Shown here piece after piece: positions 7,741 to 16,567 of a stretch of DNA of 64,000 nucleotides (its first letter is position 1; each line of letters starts with the position of its first letter). Location: NCBI GenBank assembly GCA_947458265.1, contig CANGYF010000001.1:62001-126000 (forward strand), in the 5' to 3' direction. Made by a program: the position numbers and the translations under genes. The notes under the pieces are model-generated. The model had not been told where the DNA came from and did no database searches. It saw only the letters and a list, made by a program, of their open reading frames with translations. Source of the stretch: Betaproteobacteria bacterium (GTDB taxonomy: Bacteria; Pseudomonadota; Gammaproteobacteria; Burkholderiales; CAIKXV01).

Positions 7741-8649
7741 ATGCTGCCCTCGCACGACCGTTATCGCTATTCCGGCATCGACACCCGCCCTGTTTACGAA
7801 TGGCCGGACGGCAAGCGCCTGGCGGTGTACATAGCGGTGAACGTCGAACACTTCCCGTTCGGTGCGGGGGGCGGCATCGACCTCGATCGCGAGACGAAAC
7901 CGTGGAGCCAGCGCAGCTGGATGTGGCGCGAATACGGGAACCGGGTCGGGGGATGGCGGCTGGCGGAACTGTTCGACGAGCTCGGCATCAACGTCGGGGT
8001 CATCGTCAATGCCGAAAACTACGAGCATAGCCCGGAGCTCGTCGCCCGCTACCGCGACCGCGGCGACGAGATGATCGGACACGGTATCTCGAACGGCACC
8101 GAGCGGCCGATCGACATGTCGCCGGAGACCGAGGGACGCATGACGCGCGAGGTCACCGAGATGATGACCCGCGTGGACGGCGTGCGGCCGGAAGGCTGGC
8201 TGTCGCCCTACCTGACTCCGAGCCTGCAGACACCAGACTACCTGGTCGACAACGGCTACTCGTACGTGCTCGACTGGGGCACCTGCGACGAACAGCCGTT
8301 CTGGATGAAGGGCGGCAGCGATGGCCGCCGGGGACGGCTCCTGTCGATGCCCTATCCGATCGAGCTCAACGACCAGCCGGCGATCGTCGGTCGGCGCCAC
8401 ACCGCCGAGCAGTATGCCGACATGCTGATCGACCAGTTCGACGAGATGAAGCGCCGCTCGCGCAAGGCACCGCTGGTGTTCGGCATGTCCCTGCACACCT
8501 TCATCGTCGGCCAGCCGTTCCGCATCGTGCACCTGCGCCGCGCGCTCGAGCACATGCGCGCAAACAGCGAAGGCGTCTGGTGGCCGTTGCCGCGCGATAT
8601 CGCGCGCTACTACCGTACGCTGCCGGCCTCGGCGCAGCTCTCGGCCTAG
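7741..8649 (+). CDS. Polysaccharide deacetylase family protein (PuuE-like)
   Basis: The product is 302 residues and cytoplasmic (no signal peptide). It has the family layout of the carbohydrate esterase 4/allantoinase-like group: RLAVYIAVNVEHFPFG near the start, LFDELGINVGVIVNAE, then RGDEMIGHGISNGTERP and a C-terminal FGMSLHTFIVGQPFR. In classical NodB enzymes the metal is held by an Asp and an H-x-x-x-H motif. Here the second His position reads Asn (HGISN), and the MT1 Asp region reads NVEH or NAEN, so metal binding may differ. The substrate is unknown. It follows crtC by 36 bases and may be co-transcribed, though a link to carotenoids is not evident. Confidence 0.8.
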   Translation: MLPSHDRYRYSGIDTRPVYEWPDGKRLAVYIAVNVEHFPFGAGGGIDLDRETKPWSQRSWMWREYGNRVGGWRLAELFDELGINVGVIVNAENYEHSPELVARYRDRGDEMIGHGISNGTERPIDMSPETEGRMTREVTEMMTRVDGVRPEGWLSPYLTPSLQTPDYLVDNGYSYVLDWGTCDEQPFWMKGGSDGRRGRLLSMPYPIELNDQPAIVGRRHTAEQYADMLIDQFDEMKRRSRKAPLVFGMSLHTFIVGQPFRIVHLRRALEHMRANSEGVWWPLPRDIARYYRTLPASAQLSA

Positions 8650-8679
8650 TCGCAGGTGGGTCCCACCCCCCCCGCGGGG

Positions 8680-9447
8680 CTACCGCGCCAGGTCGCGCAC
8701 GATGTGCTGCTGCCGCCTCGAGATCGGCAGCTTGTCCGCGAGCCCATTGAGCAGCACTACCCAGTGTGCATCGGCCTCGGTGCCGGACAGCCGCTCGAAG
8801 CCGATGATCGCCTCGCGCGCGACCAGGCAGTTGCGGTGGATCCGGACGAAGCGCTTGGCGTACTCCTGCTCGAGCCGGGTGAGCGACTCCTCGATCAGGT
8901 ACTCGCGTTTTACCGTGCGGATCGTCACGTACTTCAGTTCGGCCTTGAAGTAGACGATATCCGCGATCGGTACCAGGTAGACCTTGCCGCCTTCGGTGAC
9001 CGACAGGTGCTGGCGTGGGGCTTCCGACAGGCCGCGCAGCAGGTCGGCCCGTAGCGGCGCAATCGCGCGTGCCTTCGCCAGTGCCTCTGCCAGCCGCGAT
9101 GCGCGGATCGGCTTCATCAGGTAGTCGATCGCGTTCAGCTCGAAGGCCTTCACCGCGTACTCCTGGTATGCGGTGACGAAGATCACCGATGGCGGATCCT
9201 GCAGCTTGAGCAGGTGCTCGGCCAGTTCGACGCCGTCCATCTCGGGCATGCGGATGTCGAGCAGCACCACGTCGGCATCCTGGCCCTGCAGCAGTTCCAG
9301 TGCCTCGCGGCCGGTGGCTGCCTCGCCAACCACCTGCAGGGGTACCTTGGCGGCGCAGTCGACCAGCAGGTCGCGCAGGCGGTTGCGAGCCGGCGCCTCG
9401 TCGTCGACGATCACCACGCGCAGCAGCGATTCGGAAGGCATGCTCAT
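8680..9447 (-). CDS. LytTR response regulator, AlgR-like
   Basis: The product is 255 residues. Its receiver domain (residues about 8-125) shows VVIVDDEAPARNRL, phospho-acceptor Asp in VVLLDIRMPEMDG, Thr in VIFVTAYQEYA and Lys in YLMKPI. A LytTR DNA-binding domain follows (VYLVPIADIVYFKAELKYV, RIHRNCLV). I chose the ATG at 9447 because GGGGA precedes it; a TTG at 9471 is also open. The partner kinase gene lies immediately upstream. The pair is next to argH, as algR/algZ (fimS) are in Pseudomonas. Its targets are unknown here. Confidence 0.88.
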   Translation of the reverse strand: MSMPSESLLRVVIVDDEAPARNRLRDLLVDCAAKVPLQVVGEAATGREALELLQGQDADVVLLDIRMPEMDGVELAEHLLKLQDPPSVIFVTAYQEYAVKAFELNAIDYLMKPIRASRLAEALAKARAIAPLRADLLRGLSEAPRQHLSVTEGGKVYLVPIADIVYFKAELKYVTIRTVKREYLIEESLTRLEQEYAKRFVRIHRNCLVAREAIIGFERLSGTEADAHWVVLLNGLADKLPISRRQQHIVRDLAR

Positions 9448-9495
9448 GGTCGTTCCCCAGGCTCTGTTCAAAGGTACCGGAGAACCCGGTCCGGG

Positions 9496-10578
9496 TCAGG
9501 CGCGGCGATCAGTGTCGGTGTAGGGTACCCGGATGACCACCTCATAGCGTCCTTCGTGTTCGCGGATGCGCATCCGTGCCTCGGCGTCGAAGAACAGCTG
9601 CAGGCGCTCGCGGATGTTCTCGACCGCGATCCGGTTGCCCTGCCTGCGCTCGCTACCGGCCGCGACAGGGTTGGACAGCAGCACGTGCACCTCGTTGCCG
9701 GTGCGGAAGATGCGGACTACCACGGTGCCCGGCGCCATAGACGGTTCTATGCCATGGTAGACCGCGTTCTCCAGCAGCGGCTGCAGGATCAGCGCGGGCA
9801 GTCGCGCCTCCCCCGGCATCTGGTCGATGTCCCATTCGACCTGCAGCCGATCGCCGAGGCGGATCGATTCGATCGCCAGGTACTGCCGCGCAAGCTCGAC
9901 CTCGCTGGCGAAGGTCGAAAGCGCACGGCTGTCGGCCATCAGCGCGCGGAACAGGTCAGCGAGGTCCTCCAGCACCTGCTCCGCGCGCCGGGGATCGGCG
10001 CGGATCAGCGACAGCACCGCATTCAGGCTGTTGAACAGGAAGTGTGGCTGGATGCGCGCCTGCAGCGCCTGCAGCCGTGCCTCCACCAGCGCCGGCGACA
10101 GCGCACGGCTGCGCAGGTCGAACCATGCGAGCAGCACGCCGACCATGATGATCGTGCAGAACAGGTGGCGCGGCAGCGCATCGCCAGCCATGCCGATCGG
10201 CGCGCCGTCGATCAGGTCGATGGCGGCGGTGACGCCCATCGCGGTCAGCAGCACGGCTGCCACGCCCAGCTCGTAGCGCATCCGGTCGAGCAGCGGTCGT
10301 GAACCCGCGAGGATCAGCAGCGTGAGAAACATCACCGGCTGCACCAGCGCCGAGACCTCGATCAGCGTCTCGCCGATCCCGGTGAGCGTGTCGGCCTTCA
10401 GCACGGCGGCGATCAGCGAGGCGGCGTTCACGCCGAGCAGGATGCGCAGCAGCACGCCGAGGTTGCGAAAGTCGGGCAGGCGCGCCGTGCTGTACGCGGC
10501 TGCGGCGGGTGCCTCGTGCGCGGGCTCCGTCCGGGCGGAGGATCCGGGGTTTTCGCCTATACTCGGTCCGCCGTTCAT
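9496..10578 (-). CDS. Sensor histidine kinase, AlgZ/LytS family
   Basis: The product is 360 residues from the ATG at 10578, which GGGAGG touches without a gap, so the real start may be slightly off. Four or so hydrophobic segments (residues about 45-155) are followed by the His_kinase motif [19 protein letters not shown] with phospho-His, and an ATPase part with [13 protein letters not shown] (N box) and [13 protein letters not shown] (G box). This is the AlgZ/YehU class that works with LytTR regulators. It starts 30 bases from argH, which runs the other way. The much longer frame reaching 12009 is antisense to argH and not real. Confidence 0.88.
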   Translation of the reverse strand: MNGGPSIGENPGSSARTEPAHEAPAAAAYSTARLPDFRNLGVLLRILLGVNAASLIAAVLKADTLTGIGETLIEVSALVQPVMFLTLLILAGSRPLLDRMRYELGVAAVLLTAMGVTAAIDLIDGAPIGMAGDALPRHLFCTIIMVGVLLAWFDLRSRALSPALVEARLQALQARIQPHFLFNSLNAVLSLIRADPRRAEQVLEDLADLFRALMADSRALSTFASEVELARQYLAIESIRLGDRLQVEWDIDQMPGEARLPALILQPLLENAVYHGIEPSMAPGTVVVRIFRTGNEVHVLLSNPVAAGSERRQGNRIAVENIRERLQLFFDAEARMRIREHEGRYEVVIRVPYTDTDRRA

Positions 10579-10608
10579 CCTCCCATTGTCGACGCCAGAC
10601 TGCGCCCG

Positions 10609-12072
10609 ATGCAACCCGAGATTCCGAACATGCCCGGCGCAGTGCCTCCCGCCTCCCAGACGGCTGCCGTCCCTGCCAGAGACACGGTCGGCGGCATCAG
10701 CGGCGGCAGCAGCTGGTCCGGCCGCTTCGACGAGCCGGTGTCCGAACTGGTCAAGCGCTACACCGCTTCGGTCGACTTCGACAAGCGGCTGGCCGAATAC
10801 GACATCCAGGGTTCGCTCGCGCATGCGCGCATGCTCGCCGGCTGCGGCATCCTGTCCGCACAAGACCTCGCCGACATCGAACGCGGCATGGGGCAGATCC
10901 TGCAGGAAGTGCAGTCCGGCGCCTTCACCTGGCGGCTCGACCTGGAAGACGTGCACCTGAACATCGAGCGCCGGCTGACCGAACTCGTCGGCGATGCTGG
11001 CAAGCGGCTGCATACCGGCCGCTCGCGCAACGACCAGGTCGCCACCGACGTGCGCCTGTGGCTGCGCGCATCCATCGATGCGATCGACGGTGCGTTGCGC
11101 GCGATGCAATCGGCGCTGCTCGGCCTCGCCGACCAGCATGTCGAGACCGCGATGCCCGGCTTCACCCACCTGCAGGTCGCGCAGCCGGTGTCGTTCGCGC
11201 ACCACCTGATGGCCTACTTCGAGATGCTCGCGCGCGACCGCGAGCGCTTTGCCGACTGCCGCAAGCGGGTGAACCGCCTGCCGCTGGGCGCCGCCGCGCT
11301 GGCCGGCACCAGTTTCCCGATCGACCGCGAGCGAGTCGCGCGCGAACTCGGCTTCGATGCGGTGTGCGCCAATTCGCTGGACGCAGTATCCGACCGCGAT
11401 TTCGCGATCGAGTTCTGCGCGGCCGCGTCGTTGACCATGACCCATCTGTCGCGCTTCTCCGAGGAACTGATCCTCTGGATGAGCCCGCGCTTCGGCTTCA
11501 TCGACCTCGCCGACCGCTTCTGCACCGGCTCCTCGATCATGCCGCAGAAGAAGAATCCCGACGTGCCGGAACTGGTACGCGGCAAGGTCGGCCGGGTCAA
11601 CGGCCACCTGGTCGCACTGCTCACCCTGATGAAGGGCCAGCCGCTCGCGTACAACAAGGACAATCAGGAAGACAAGGAGCCGCTGTTCGACACCGTCGAC
11701 ACGCTGCTGATGACGCTCACCATCTACGCCGACATGGTCGGCGGCATCCGGGTCAAGCCCGATGCGATGCGCGAGGCGCTGAAGCAGGGCTTCGCCACTG
11801 CCACCGACCTCGCCGACTACCTGGTGTGCAAGGGCGTACCGTTCCGCGATGCGCACGAGGCTGTTGCACGCGCGGTACGCCATGCCGAGCAGGCTGGCTG
11901 CGACCTGCCGGACCTGCCGCTGGCCGACCTGCAGGCGTTCTCGCCGTCGATCGGCAACGACGTCTACGCGGTGCTCACCGTCGAAGGTTCGATGGCAAGC
12001 CGCAGCCATGTCGGCGGTACCGCACCCTCGGCGGTGCGTGCGGCACTGGCCGCGGCACGCAGCCGGATCTGA
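10609..12072 (+). CDS. argH: Argininosuccinate lyase
   Basis: The product is 487 residues and has the fumarase/aspartase superfamily signature [11 protein letters not shown], plus [14 protein letters not shown] and [15 protein letters not shown], all typical of ArgH. It splits argininosuccinate into arginine and fumarate, the last step of arginine synthesis. The first 35 residues are a variable extension before [11 protein letters not shown], where ArgH proteins usually begin; ATG at 10609 is used here and 10630 is the alternative. It is divergent from the AlgZ-like kinase gene. Confidence 0.97.
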   Translation: MQPEIPNMPGAVPPASQTAAVPARDTVGGISGGSSWSGRFDEPVSELVKRYTASVDFDKRLAEYDIQGSLAHARMLAGCGILSAQDLADIERGMGQILQEVQSGAFTWRLDLEDVHLNIERRLTELVGDAGKRLHTGRSRNDQVATDVRLWLRASIDAIDGALRAMQSALLGLADQHVETAMPGFTHLQVAQPVSFAHHLMAYFEMLARDRERFADCRKRVNRLPLGAAALAGTSFPIDRERVARELGFDAVCANSLDAVSDRDFAIEFCAAASLTMTHLSRFSEELILWMSPRFGFIDLADRFCTGSSIMPQKKNPDVPELVRGKVGRVNGHLVALLTLMKGQPLAYNKDNQEDKEPLFDTVDTLLMTLTIYADMVGGIRVKPDAMREALKQGFATATDLADYLVCKGVPFRDAHEAVARAVRHAEQAGCDLPDLPLADLQAFSPSIGNDVYAVLTVEGSMASRSHVGGTAPSAVRAALAAARSRI

Positions 12073-12792
12073 TCAGCGGTAGAGCGCGGCCAGCGCCGAG
12101 GCATCCAGCGCACCTGCGGGTGCGTCGAGCACCACGCGTCCGCCACGCAGCGCGACCACCCGGTCGGCATGCTCCAGTGCGAGCGCCGGCTGGTGCAGGC
12201 TGCATACCACTGCGGCCTGCCGGTCGCGGCAGCAGTCGCGCAGCAGTCGCAGTACCGTCGCGCCCGCCTCGGGGTCAAGGCTGGCCACCGGCTCGTCGGC
12301 CAGCAGCACTGCAGGCTGCTGGGCGAGCGCGCGGGCCAGGGCGATGCGCTGGCGCTCACCGCCGGACATCGTGTCCACGCGCCGCGTGGCATGCGCCAGC
12401 AGCCCGACCCGATCCAGGCAGTCGATCGCGAGCAGCCGGTCGTCGCGCGTGAAGCGACGCAGCCAGCCGCGCCAGCGCGGGTTGTAGCCAAGGCGGCCGG
12501 CCAGCACGTTGTCCAGCGCCGACAGGCGGTCGATCAGCACATGCGACTGGAACACCATCGCGATCGTGCGCCGGTCACCGTTGCCGCAGGAGCGGACTTC
12601 GCCCTGGTCGAAGGCGAGCAGGCCTGCCGCGCCGCGCAGCAACGTGGTCTTGCCTGATCCGCTGGCGCCGAGCAGCGCGATGAACTCGCCCGGGGCGCAC
12701 TCGAAGCTCACGTCTTCGAGCGCGGGATGGTCGCCATAGCGGTGGCCGATGCGGTCGAAGGCAAGGGCCGGAGCGAGGAAGCGGTCGTTCAT
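12073..12792 (-). CDS. phnC: Phosphonate-type ABC transporter ATP-binding protein
   Basis: The product is 239 residues and a complete ABC ATPase: Walker A GASGSGKTT (about residue 42), Q-loop VFQSHVL, signature MSGGERQRIALARAL, Walker B VLLADEP and switch His in CSLHQP. The segment VLAGRLGYNPRW is characteristic of PhnC, which is fed by PhnD and PhnE. Its stop codon abuts argH's (12072/12073), so the two genes converge. It is third in a phnD-phnE-phnC order on the minus strand. No C-P lyase genes are in the window, so the transported compound (phosphonate, phosphite or phosphate ester) is not fixed. Confidence 0.87.
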   Translation of the reverse strand: MNDRFLAPALAFDRIGHRYGDHPALEDVSFECAPGEFIALLGASGSGKTTLLRGAAGLLAFDQGEVRSCGNGDRRTIAMVFQSHVLIDRLSALDNVLAGRLGYNPRWRGWLRRFTRDDRLLAIDCLDRVGLLAHATRRVDTMSGGERQRIALARALAQQPAVLLADEPVASLDPEAGATVLRLLRDCCRDRQAAVVCSLHQPALALEHADRVVALRGGRVVLDAPAGALDASALAALYR

Positions 12793-12814
12793 CGGCGGGG
12801 GTCCGGCGGTGCGC

Positions 12815-13666
12815 TCACTTCAGCCGTGCCCGCAATGCACCGCTGGCCTGGTCGATCACCGTCACCACCAGCAGCATTACCGCCAGGATGGTGGCCAGTC
12901 GTGCGAAGTCGAGCAGGTCCATGCTGTTCTTCAGTTCCTGGCCGATGCCGCCGGCGCCGACCACGCCCAGCACCATCGAGGCGCGCACGTTGAACTCGAA
13001 CAGGTAGAGCGCGGTCGAGGCGGTGACCGGGGCGAGTTGCGGCACCAGCGCGTAGACCAGTGCGGTAGAGCGCGTCGCACCGGTGGTGCGCATCGCATCG
13101 ACGGTATCGAGCGATGCGCTCTCCACCTGGTCCGCGAACAGCTTGGCCGCGCTGCCCCAGGTATGCAGCGCGACGCCGAGCATGCCGGCGAACGGACCGA
13201 GCCCGACCGCCGCGACCAGGATCAGCGCGAACACGAACGCGTCGATGCCGCGCAGCGCGTTCAGGAACCCGCGCACCGGATGGTAGACCCAGCGCAGCGG
13301 CGTGATGTTGCGGCTGGCGAACACTGCGGTGGGCAGCGCCAGCAGCACGGCGACCGTGGTGCCCAGCGCCGCGATCGCGATCGTCTCGGCGGTGCGCAGC
13401 AGTATCACCGGCAGTTCGCCAGTCGCCGGCGGCCAGGCCTGGCCTATCCAGAAGAGCAGCTTCGGCAGCCCTTCGACCAGCCGGACCAGGTCGACCCGCG
13501 CGAGCCATGCACACAGCGCATAGAAGCCGATGATGCCGGCTGCGAGCAGCGTGAGTTTCAGCCAGCGCCAGCGTCCGCGCGAACCCGCCTCCAGGGCATC
13601 GCAGGCGGCGGCTACACGGGGGGAGATGGTGCGCGCAGGGGGTGGCATCGGAGGCGGGGGGCGCAC
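12815..13666 (-). CDS. phnE: Phosphonate-type ABC transporter permease
   Basis: The product is 283 residues with about six hydrophobic helices and the permease (EAA-type) loop around AMRTTGATRSTALVYALVPQ. TFRTVETL-like sequence (LLRTAETIAIAALGT) and the end LDFARLATILAVMLLVVTVID resemble PhnE. It lies 8 bases after phnD and 22 bases before phnC and is plainly in that operon. The N-terminus is rich in Pro and Arg; ATG at 13666 is the first start, with an ATG a few codons in as an alternative. Confidence 0.85.
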   Translation of the reverse strand: MRPPPPMPPPARTISPRVAAACDALEAGSRGRWRWLKLTLLAAGIIGFYALCAWLARVDLVRLVEGLPKLLFWIGQAWPPATGELPVILLRTAETIAIAALGTTVAVLLALPTAVFASRNITPLRWVYHPVRGFLNALRGIDAFVFALILVAAVGLGPFAGMLGVALHTWGSAAKLFADQVESASLDTVDAMRTTGATRSTALVYALVPQLAPVTASTALYLFEFNVRASMVLGVVGAGGIGQELKNSMDLLDFARLATILAVMLLVVTVIDQASGALRARLK

Positions 13667-13673
13667 GTCCGCG

Positions 13674-14576
13674 TCAGGCCGCCAGCTTCTTCAACCGGCC
13701 GACGGCGATGCCTGCGCGTTCGATGGTGGCGTAACTCGCATGGGTCGCCGGACTGAAGCCGGTGTAGCGGGCCGGCAGCAGTGCCTTCGCCTCCGCCGGA
13801 CCGATCGCCGCCAGGACGGCCCGGATACGTTCCACGTCGGCCGCCGGCATCGTCTTCGATACCGCGATCGCATCGTTCGGCAGGTCGGGCGAGGTCCAGA
13901 CGATGCGCGTCTGCTCGGGACGGATGCGGCCGGAGGCGATCATGGCGTTCCGGTTGCGGTCGAAGTCGGTCGCGAGGTCGACCTGTCCGGCGGCAACGGC
14001 GATCTGGTTGCCCGGGTGGGATGCGCCCTCGTTGTACTTCCAGAACGTCTTCGGGTCGATCTTCCATACTTCGCGCGCGAAGTAAGTGGGCACTAACCAT
14101 CCGGAAGTCGAACCGGGGTCCGCGAACGACATCGACAGCCCGCGCGTGTCGTCCGGGAAGGTGGTGATCGGCAGGCCGGGGCGTGCGACGATGATCGCGT
14201 TGTAGACCGGACGGTCGTCGTAGCGCACGGTGGCGATCGCCTGGCAACCGGAGGCATGGTGCGCCAGTACGTAGCCCCACGGGCCCATCCATGCGGCATC
14301 GAGGTTGCCGGTGGCCATCGCCACGGCGAGGCCTGCCCAGTCGGTGGTGACGTCCAGGGTGTGGTCCGATGCGCCGAGATGCTTCGCCAGGTGCGCGAAC
14401 AGCGGCGCGAACGCGCGGCGCGAGTCGTCCGGGGTCGGCAGGAACGGCCCGACCCCGAAGCGCAGGCGCCGCCGCGGCTGCCCGAAAGCCCGGTCCGGCA
14501 ACGCGGCGACCGAGCTGACGCCGGCGGCGGCGAGGGTGTGCAGGAAGCGGCGGCGGCCGCCGGAGTCGTCGAGCAT
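13674..14576 (-). CDS. phnD: Phosphonate-type ABC transporter periplasmic binding protein
   Basis: The product is 300 residues. The N-terminus GRRRFLHTLAAAGVSSVAA is a twin-arginine (Tat) signal peptide, so the protein is probably folded before export. The mature part has RRLRFGVGPFLPTPD, LDAAWMGPWGYVLAH and FADPGSTSGWLVP, the ligand-binding segments of the PhnD/phosphate-phosphonate family. The ATG at 14576 is the only suitable start near the signal peptide; the frame extending to 15635 is antisense to the next gene. First gene of the phnDEC operon. Confidence 0.87.
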   Translation of the reverse strand: MLDDSGGRRRFLHTLAAAGVSSVAALPDRAFGQPRRRLRFGVGPFLPTPDDSRRAFAPLFAHLAKHLGASDHTLDVTTDWAGLAVAMATGNLDAAWMGPWGYVLAHHASGCQAIATVRYDDRPVYNAIIVARPGLPITTFPDDTRGLSMSFADPGSTSGWLVPTYFAREVWKIDPKTFWKYNEGASHPGNQIAVAAGQVDLATDFDRNRNAMIASGRIRPEQTRIVWTSPDLPNDAIAVSKTMPAADVERIRAVLAAIGPAEAKALLPARYTGFSPATHASYATIERAGIAVGRLKKLAA

Positions 14577-14657
14577 CTCGGGCAAGGGTGGGTGGTGTCC
14601 GTTGTCATGATACGTGCGACCCCGGCTGCCGGATGCATCCGGTAGCATGCCCGGGCC

Positions 14658-15683
14658 ATGGACACCGCAGCCGCAGCAGCGAAGCTCACCGACCCAGACG
14701 AGGCGACAGGGCCCGGGCGCAGCTGTCCGATGGCCTATCGGTATCCGCCAGCGGTGTTCGCGCAACCCGCGAGCATCCACGCACGCGTGCTGTACGTGGT
14801 CGGCGGCGTGTACGGCAACCCGTACGCACTCGATGCGGTAGAGACACTGGCGGCTGCTGAAGCCGAGCCCCCGGTGCTGTTGTTCAACGGCGACTTCCAC
14901 TGGTTCGACACGGATCCGGCGACCTTTGCCACGATCGACCAGCGGGTCGCCAGGCATCCCGCGCTGCGCGGCAATGTCGAGACCGAACTGGCCGGCGACG
15001 ATGACGGCGCCGGCTGCGGCTGCGCCTACCCGGATTCGGTCGATGCCGAGGACGTCGAGCGGTCGAACCGCATCCTGCATCGGTTGCGTGGCACCGCGCT
15101 CGGGTTCCCGCAGGTGCGCGAACGGCTCGCCAGCCTGCCGAGGTACGCGGTGGCCGAGGTCGGCGGGCGGCGCATCGCGGTCGTGCATGGCGACCTGCAG
15201 TCGCTGTCCGGCTGGTCGCTGTCGGAGGACAGCCTGCGCGATCCGCTGAACTGCCGTGCGATGGCCGAGATCGCGCGCGGCGCCGCGATCGACATCGTCG
15301 CCAGCACCCATACCTGCCTGCCGGTCGCGCAGTGGCTGCATCCCGGGTCTGGCGCGCCGGTGCTCGCGATCAACAACGGCGCTGCGGGCATGCCGAACTT
15401 CCATGGCGAATCCGGCGGGTTGATCACCCGCATCTCGGTGCGGCCGCCGCCGTTTGCGGTGCGCTATGGCACGTGGATACCCAGCGCTACGCCTGCGGGA
15501 GACGAGGCGGGCGAGGGCGTCCATGTCCATGCGCTCGACCTGCACTGGCCTGCCGAGGCCTGGATGCAGCGTTTCCGCCATGACTGGCCGGCGGGCAGCG
15601 ATGGGCACCGCTCGTACTGGCAGCGCATCGCACACGGACCAGCGTTCTATCCTGCACAGGCGGATCGCCTCGCGCCCGGCTAG
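14658..15683 (+). CDS. Calcineurin-like metallophosphoesterase
   Basis: The product is 341 residues. It shows a degenerate set of metallophosphoesterase motifs in order: VVGGVYGNPYAL, LLFNGDFHWFD, RGNVETEL (GNHE-like), RIAVVHGDL, ASTHTC (GHTH-like) and AINNGAAGMPNF. These bind a two-metal centre that cleaves phosphate esters. It is divergent from the phnDEC importer with 81 bases between starts, so it may act on the imported compound; this is only positional inference. ATG 14730 is a possible alternative start, as the first 25 residues are low complexity. Confidence 0.75.
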   Translation: MDTAAAAAKLTDPDEATGPGRSCPMAYRYPPAVFAQPASIHARVLYVVGGVYGNPYALDAVETLAAAEAEPPVLLFNGDFHWFDTDPATFATIDQRVARHPALRGNVETELAGDDDGAGCGCAYPDSVDAEDVERSNRILHRLRGTALGFPQVRERLASLPRYAVAEVGGRRIAVVHGDLQSLSGWSLSEDSLRDPLNCRAMAEIARGAAIDIVASTHTCLPVAQWLHPGSGAPVLAINNGAAGMPNFHGESGGLITRISVRPPPFAVRYGTWIPSATPAGDEAGEGVHVHALDLHWPAEAWMQRFRHDWPAGSDGHRSYWQRIAHGPAFYPAQADRLAPG

Positions 15684-15697
15684 GGCGCGTCGGCCTC

Positions 15698-16564
15698 TCA
15701 GTCCGGCAACCGTCCGCCGGTGATCCGCTCGTGCCCCGCGAGGTCGCGGTCGCTGAACACGTCGGTGAAGCCGCTCCCGGCCAGGAGCTGGCGCACGATC
15801 GGGCCCTGTTCATGGCCGTGCTCGAGGATCAGCCAGCCGCCAGCGGCCAGTGCGGCCGGTGCCTGCAGGATGATCTCTCGCACCGCCGACAGGGCATCGT
15901 CGCCCGGCGTCAGTGCCGCACGCGGTTCGAAACGCAGGTCGCCCTGGCCCAGGTGTGCATCGTCCGCCGAGATGTATGGCGGATTGCCGACGATCATCGC
16001 CAGCCGGTGCCCATCGATGCCCTGAAGCCAGTCGCCGATCACGAAGTCGATGTTGGCGCATTGCAGGGCGGTGGCATTGCGCCGCGCGACGCCGATCGCG
16101 TCGACCGAGGCGTCGATCGCCAGCACACGCGACTGCGGACGCTCCAGTGCCAGCGTGATGCCGACGCAGCCGCTGCCGGTGCCCAGGTCGACCAGCCCGG
16201 CCATGCAGTCGACCGGCAGCCGCGCCAGTGCCGCGTCGACCAGGCCTTCGGTCTCCGGGCGCGGGATCAGCACCGCCGGGGTGACCACGAACGGACGGCT
16301 GTAGAACTCGCGCTCGCCCAGCAGGTAGGCGATCGGCTCGCCCGCGGCGCGCCGTGCGACCAACGATTCGAAGCGCATCCGGTCGATCGGGCCGAGCTGG
16401 CGGCCAGGATAGGAGACGATCTGTGCGATGGTCGCGCCGGTCACGTGCTGCAGCAGTAGCCGTGCATCGACCGCGGCCAGCGCGTGGCCGCGCGAGGCGA
16501 GCGTCAGCGCATCGCTGTAGGTCAGCGCAGGATACGAGGAGGAGGACGCCGGCGACGTGGCCAT
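15698..16564 (-). CDS. prmC: Peptide chain release factor N5-glutamine methyltransferase
   Basis: The product is 288 residues. It has an N-terminal helical domain, then the SAM-binding VDLGTGSGCVGITLAL and the catalytic MIVGNPPYISADD (NPPY), with IPRPETEGLVD before them, all PrmC/HemK marks. It methylates the GGQ glutamine of release factors. It starts 4 bases after the prfA stop in the usual hemA-prfA-prmC order. The first 14 residues are Ser/Ala-rich. Confidence 0.96.
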   Translation of the reverse strand: MATSPASSSSYPALTYSDALTLASRGHALAAVDARLLLQHVTGATIAQIVSYPGRQLGPIDRMRFESLVARRAAGEPIAYLLGEREFYSRPFVVTPAVLIPRPETEGLVDAALARLPVDCMAGLVDLGTGSGCVGITLALERPQSRVLAIDASVDAIGVARRNATALQCANIDFVIGDWLQGIDGHRLAMIVGNPPYISADDAHLGQGDLRFEPRAALTPGDDALSAVREIILQAPAALAAGGWLILEHGHEQGPIVRQLLAGSGFTDVFSDRDLAGHERITGGRLPD

Positions 16565-16567
16565 CGG

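Noticed and set aside
9496-12009. 837-codon minus-strand frame covering the AlgZ-like kinase and argH
   Set aside because: Only the part from 10578 down has kinase features; the rest is antisense to argH.
13674-15635. 653-codon minus-strand frame including phnD
   Set aside because: PhnD begins with its Tat signal at 14576; the upstream part is antisense to the phosphoesterase gene.
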